From positions 1-51,895 of the forward strand of contig JAAESG010000324.1 in the NCBI GenBank assembly GCA_024229615.1: a stretch of 51,895 nt of DNA. The letters run 5' to 3'. Shown here piece after piece: positions 49,023 through 51,895 of this stretch; positions within the stretch are counted from its first letter, which is position 1, and each line of letters starts with the position of its first letter. The notes beneath the pieces were generated by a model. The model was given only the letters and a program-made list of their open reading frames with translations, was not told where the DNA came from and searched no databases. Source of the stretch: Gammaproteobacteria bacterium. GTDB lineage: Bacteria > Pseudomonadota > Gammaproteobacteria > GCA-001735895. Both the position numbers and the translations under genes were made by a program.

Positions 49023-49745
49023 TTCTTTATGACGTATAACGCCTCGCATCAGCGAAACGCTTTGCCGATCCGACTCCATGCACTTATGTGGCATGTGCTT
49101 TATCATCAAAATGATTGCATTTTCTCTAAGATCCAATGGTTTATTGAATCTTTAGTTAGCCTTTTTTTTGCCAATGACAATGCTTTGATCATCCCTGGGC
49201 CTTCATCACTGCGCGTACCCGGCAAATCATCGTCGAAGTGTATCCATGGTAATTGACTCTCCACGCCGTAGCGATACTCCATCTCGACTACCTCCGGGTT
49301 GTCCAGGGTTCCGACCGAGACTAGCCCGCATTTCTCACCGCACTTCTCCTGCGACGACCTATGCCGCACCCTGCCTGCATTTGGCTCGGTCAGAGCGCTC
49401 GACATAGTGTCAACTATGAAACGAAAAAGATCGAGAAAATGGGCCGATTTCCCATCGCCGCAGTAGATTTTCCCTAAGTCCGACAGACTCCCAGGTCCTT
49501 ACCGTTTGCCCAAAATATTCTATCTGCCACATAACGCATGTCTTTAGCGGCCCAGCTTTGTGGATCCGCTTCAAGCACTGATTAGGCGATATTTCGCTAT
49601 TCCCGACGAATGTCTACTATCGACCAAATGGCAGAGACTAATGAATTCTCGCCCAGCTTGCGAATACGACCCTGCCAATGATGTCACATTTCACTTTTCG
49701 CTTTAAATCAACCGCTTCTTTCAAGGCTGCAAGCATGTTCCATAT

Positions 49746-50654
49746 TTAATGCAATCCCAAGGTATCGTGTTCAGTAAACCAGTTCTTTATGAAATCGATC
49801 AAACACCTCTGCCTGAAGGGCATCGCCTTTTGATAAACATAAACCAGATAGAATGTGAACGCAGGCGGGTCATAGTCGCTTAACACCCGAACCAACTGTC
49901 CGGACATTATCTCTTGATGAACAACATAGGACGGCACCCAGGCCAGGCCTTTCCCCTGGAGAGCGGTTTGTTTGATTAGCGGGTTACGATTAACAGTGAA
50001 GTCTCCAGCTACTTTGATACGCTGGATTTGTCCGTCGATTATATATGGCCAGCCCAATACTGTCGTTTCATGCTTCGTGCCTATGCAGTTGTGCGCCTTC
50101 AAATCATCGGGCGTTTTTGGCGCACCATGCACTTCGAGATAGCCCGTTGTCCCGACCGTAAACATCTGCCAGGTAACAACAGGGATTGCAACCAGTTCGT
50201 CGTCAACGACGGTGCCACCTCGAATGGAAAGATCAATGCCATTTTCTTTCAGGTCCTGGATATCGTCTGACAAATCCAGATCAATTTGAACATCTGGATA
50301 TTTTTCTTGAAAGCTGAACAAGATATCGCTAACTATTATTTCCCCAAAGGAACTGGTCGCGCTGATACAAATTGAACCTTCCATCTCACCCTGCAAAGCG
50401 GCAATGGACTGCCTGGCCGCGGTGGCGGATTTTACGATGTCCTGACAATAATCCAGATAAACCTTCCCAGCCTCAGTGAGCGAGAGCTTCCTCGTCGTTC
50501 TAAAAAGAAGTTGGGTGCCTAATATTTCTTCCAGTTTGGTTAGCTGTTGGCTAACAAAGGCTTTAGAGCGTCCCAGCGATTTTGCCGCTGCGGTAAAACT
50601 GCCTTTTTCGGCAATACTTGCAAAGATTGCCATTTCATTAAATGGATCATTCAT
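49746..50654 (-). CDS. LysR-family transcriptional regulator
   Basis: MAIFASIAEKGSFTAAAKSLGRSKAFVSQQLTKLEEILGTQLLFRTTRKLSLTEAG. Confidence 0.92.
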   Translation of the reverse strand: MNDPFNEMAIFASIAEKGSFTAAAKSLGRSKAFVSQQLTKLEEILGTQLLFRTTRKLSLTEAGKVYLDYCQDIVKSATAARQSIAALQGEMEGSICISATSSFGEIIVSDILFSFQEKYPDVQIDLDLSDDIQDLKENGIDLSIRGGTVVDDELVAIPVVTWQMFTVGTTGYLEVHGAPKTPDDLKAHNCIGTKHETTVLGWPYIIDGQIQRIKVAGDFTVNRNPLIKQTALQGKGLAWVPSYVVHQEIMSGQLVRVLSDYDPPAFTFYLVYVYQKAMPFRQRCLIDFIKNWFTEHDTLGLH

Positions 50655-51048
50655 TGTTCACAAATACAAACAGTTAGTTTAGATATAGGCCGCTTATGCT
50701 ATTCAGGCAATATATTTATAATCAAACGAATACAATAACTGAAATCTGGAGATAATTAAATGATATTTGTATTCTATGGCCTGCTTATCGCGTTGATCGT
50801 TCTTGCACCTGAAAAACAGATCAGCACAAAAACATCAAACCACCCACCAACTATTCGATGAACAGGCAGGTTAGCCTCCATTTCCGAATAGTCGCATTTG
50901 TGTGAAGATCGCCACTTAGGGTCAAGATTTGAAGTTCTGTATAGGGCGTTATTGCAGACACCAAGGGGACATAGATCGATATCACCTAACGCTCAAATCG
51001 GCGATACAGCGTTAGCCACGCCCGGCCGCATGCGCGTGTTGGTATGTG

Positions 51049-51895
51049 TCACGTGTATTGGTTTCTACCATCACGATACAATGCGCCATCGAGATACTTG
51101 AATCCTGAGTCACAGGCAGCGGTAACAATTATGCCGCCTTTGCCAACCTCCTCTGCCAACTGGAGTGCCGCAACAACGTTTAGGCCAGTTGAAGTTCCAG
51201 CGAAAATTCCTTCCTCGCGTGCGAGCCGTCGTGCCATTATGCGCGCCTCTTGCTCCGGGAGTGCTAGTACATCAGTCACAACTTCTCGGCTGAATAGCGG
51301 TGGTACAAAACCAGCTGCAGTTCCATCAATGCCATGAGGGCCAGGCGCGCCGCCGGATAGAACCGGCGATGAATCGGGCTCTAGTGCCACAACTTGCGCA
51401 CTCGGCCATTTGGCACGTACCACAGAGCCTACCCCCATAATCATTCCGGAGGTTCCCACTGCGCCGCATATCGCGTCTATGGGTTTATGGATTTGATCGA
51501 GGATCTCTTTACCCATTTTTTCATAGCCGACAGGGGCATGCTGATTGTGGAACTGATCCAGGTAAATATAGCCGCCACTATCGACAAGACCTTTTGCGCG
51601 ATTCATCATTCGGGGCCACAGGTCCGGAGTAACTACCCCGCCGCAACTCGGTTCTACGAGCACAGTTGCACCAAACGCCCGCATCGAATCAAGCTTTTCT
51701 CGGGCATAGGCGTCGGATGAAATGACTGTAAACTTGTATCCTTTGACTGCGCAAACAAATGCTAGGGATGAGCCCGTGCTTCCGCCGGTGCACTCAAGGA
51801 ACGAGGTCATTGAATCAATCTGGCGGTCTTTTTCAACACCCTGAATCATGGCAAGCGCCATTCGATCTTTGTACGATCCCGTCGGGTTGTGGCCC
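51049..51895 (-). CDS. PLP-dependent cysteine synthase family protein, 5' end truncated by the window edge
   Basis: Upstream GHNPTGSYKDRM in frame to the edge; ECTGGSTGSSLAFVCAVKGY; GTSTGLNVVAAL. Confidence 0.88.
   Translation of the reverse strand, partial: GHNPTGSYKDRMALAMIQGVEKDRQIDSMTSFLECTGGSTGSSLAFVCAVKGYKFTVISSDAYAREKLDSMRAFGATVLVEPSCGGVVTPDLWPRMMNRAKGLVDSGGYIYLDQFHNQHAPVGYEKMGKEILDQIHKPIDAICGAVGTSGMIMGVGSVVRAKWPSAQVVALEPDSSPVLSGGAPGPHGIDGTAAGFVPPLFSREVVTDVLALPEQEARIMARRLAREEGIFAGTSTGLNVVAALQLAEEVGKGGIIVTAACDSGFKYLDGALYRDGRNQYT

Noticed and set aside
49106-49405. 99-aa minus-strand ORF near the LysR gene
   Set aside because: No recognisable motif; may be a degraded fragment but unsupported.
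1-51895. CRISPR arrays, tRNA, rRNA or prophage
   Set aside because: No regularly spaced direct repeats, tRNA-like cloverleaf, rRNA sequence or phage structural genes were recognised by eye.

Overview
The window looks like a gammaproteobacterial chromosome segment (inferred from gene content). No rRNA, tRNA or CRISPR array was recognised. Main blocks, left to right: (1) palindromic repeats beside a REP-associated tyrosine transposase (RAYT); (2) pckA downstream of a compact six-gene operon for LysW (amino-group carrier protein)-dependent biosynthesis: lysW-lysX-lysY-class II glutamine amidotransferase-lysZ-lysJ. The 54-aa LysW gene is missing from the supplied ORF track and ends in EEDWGQ rather than the usual EDWGE. 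The operon has no lysK and carries an Ntn-type amidotransferase instead; this is the leading candidate for an undescribed system. (3) A DctPQM TRAP transporter with UspA, a DctB/DctD two-component system and a textbook sigma-54 promoter; (4) an amidase with a GatC/AtzG-like small protein, and a ureohydrolase flanked by two decayed PhyH dioxygenase relics; (5) a low-oxygen block (UspA, NarL-type two-component system, FNR, ccoNOQP, ccoGHIS-like genes, hemN) with four FNR boxes, one of which appears to drive an unannotated ~60-nt small RNA between ccoS and hemN; (6) a Rieske/Old-Yellow-Enzyme/amidase/sulfatase catabolic cluster; (7) a right-hand region with several gene relics, PilZ, DUF1127-like, LysR and a partial cysteine-synthase-like gene. 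At least six genes are frameshifted or truncated relics. All functional calls come from reading motifs by eye; no database search was run.
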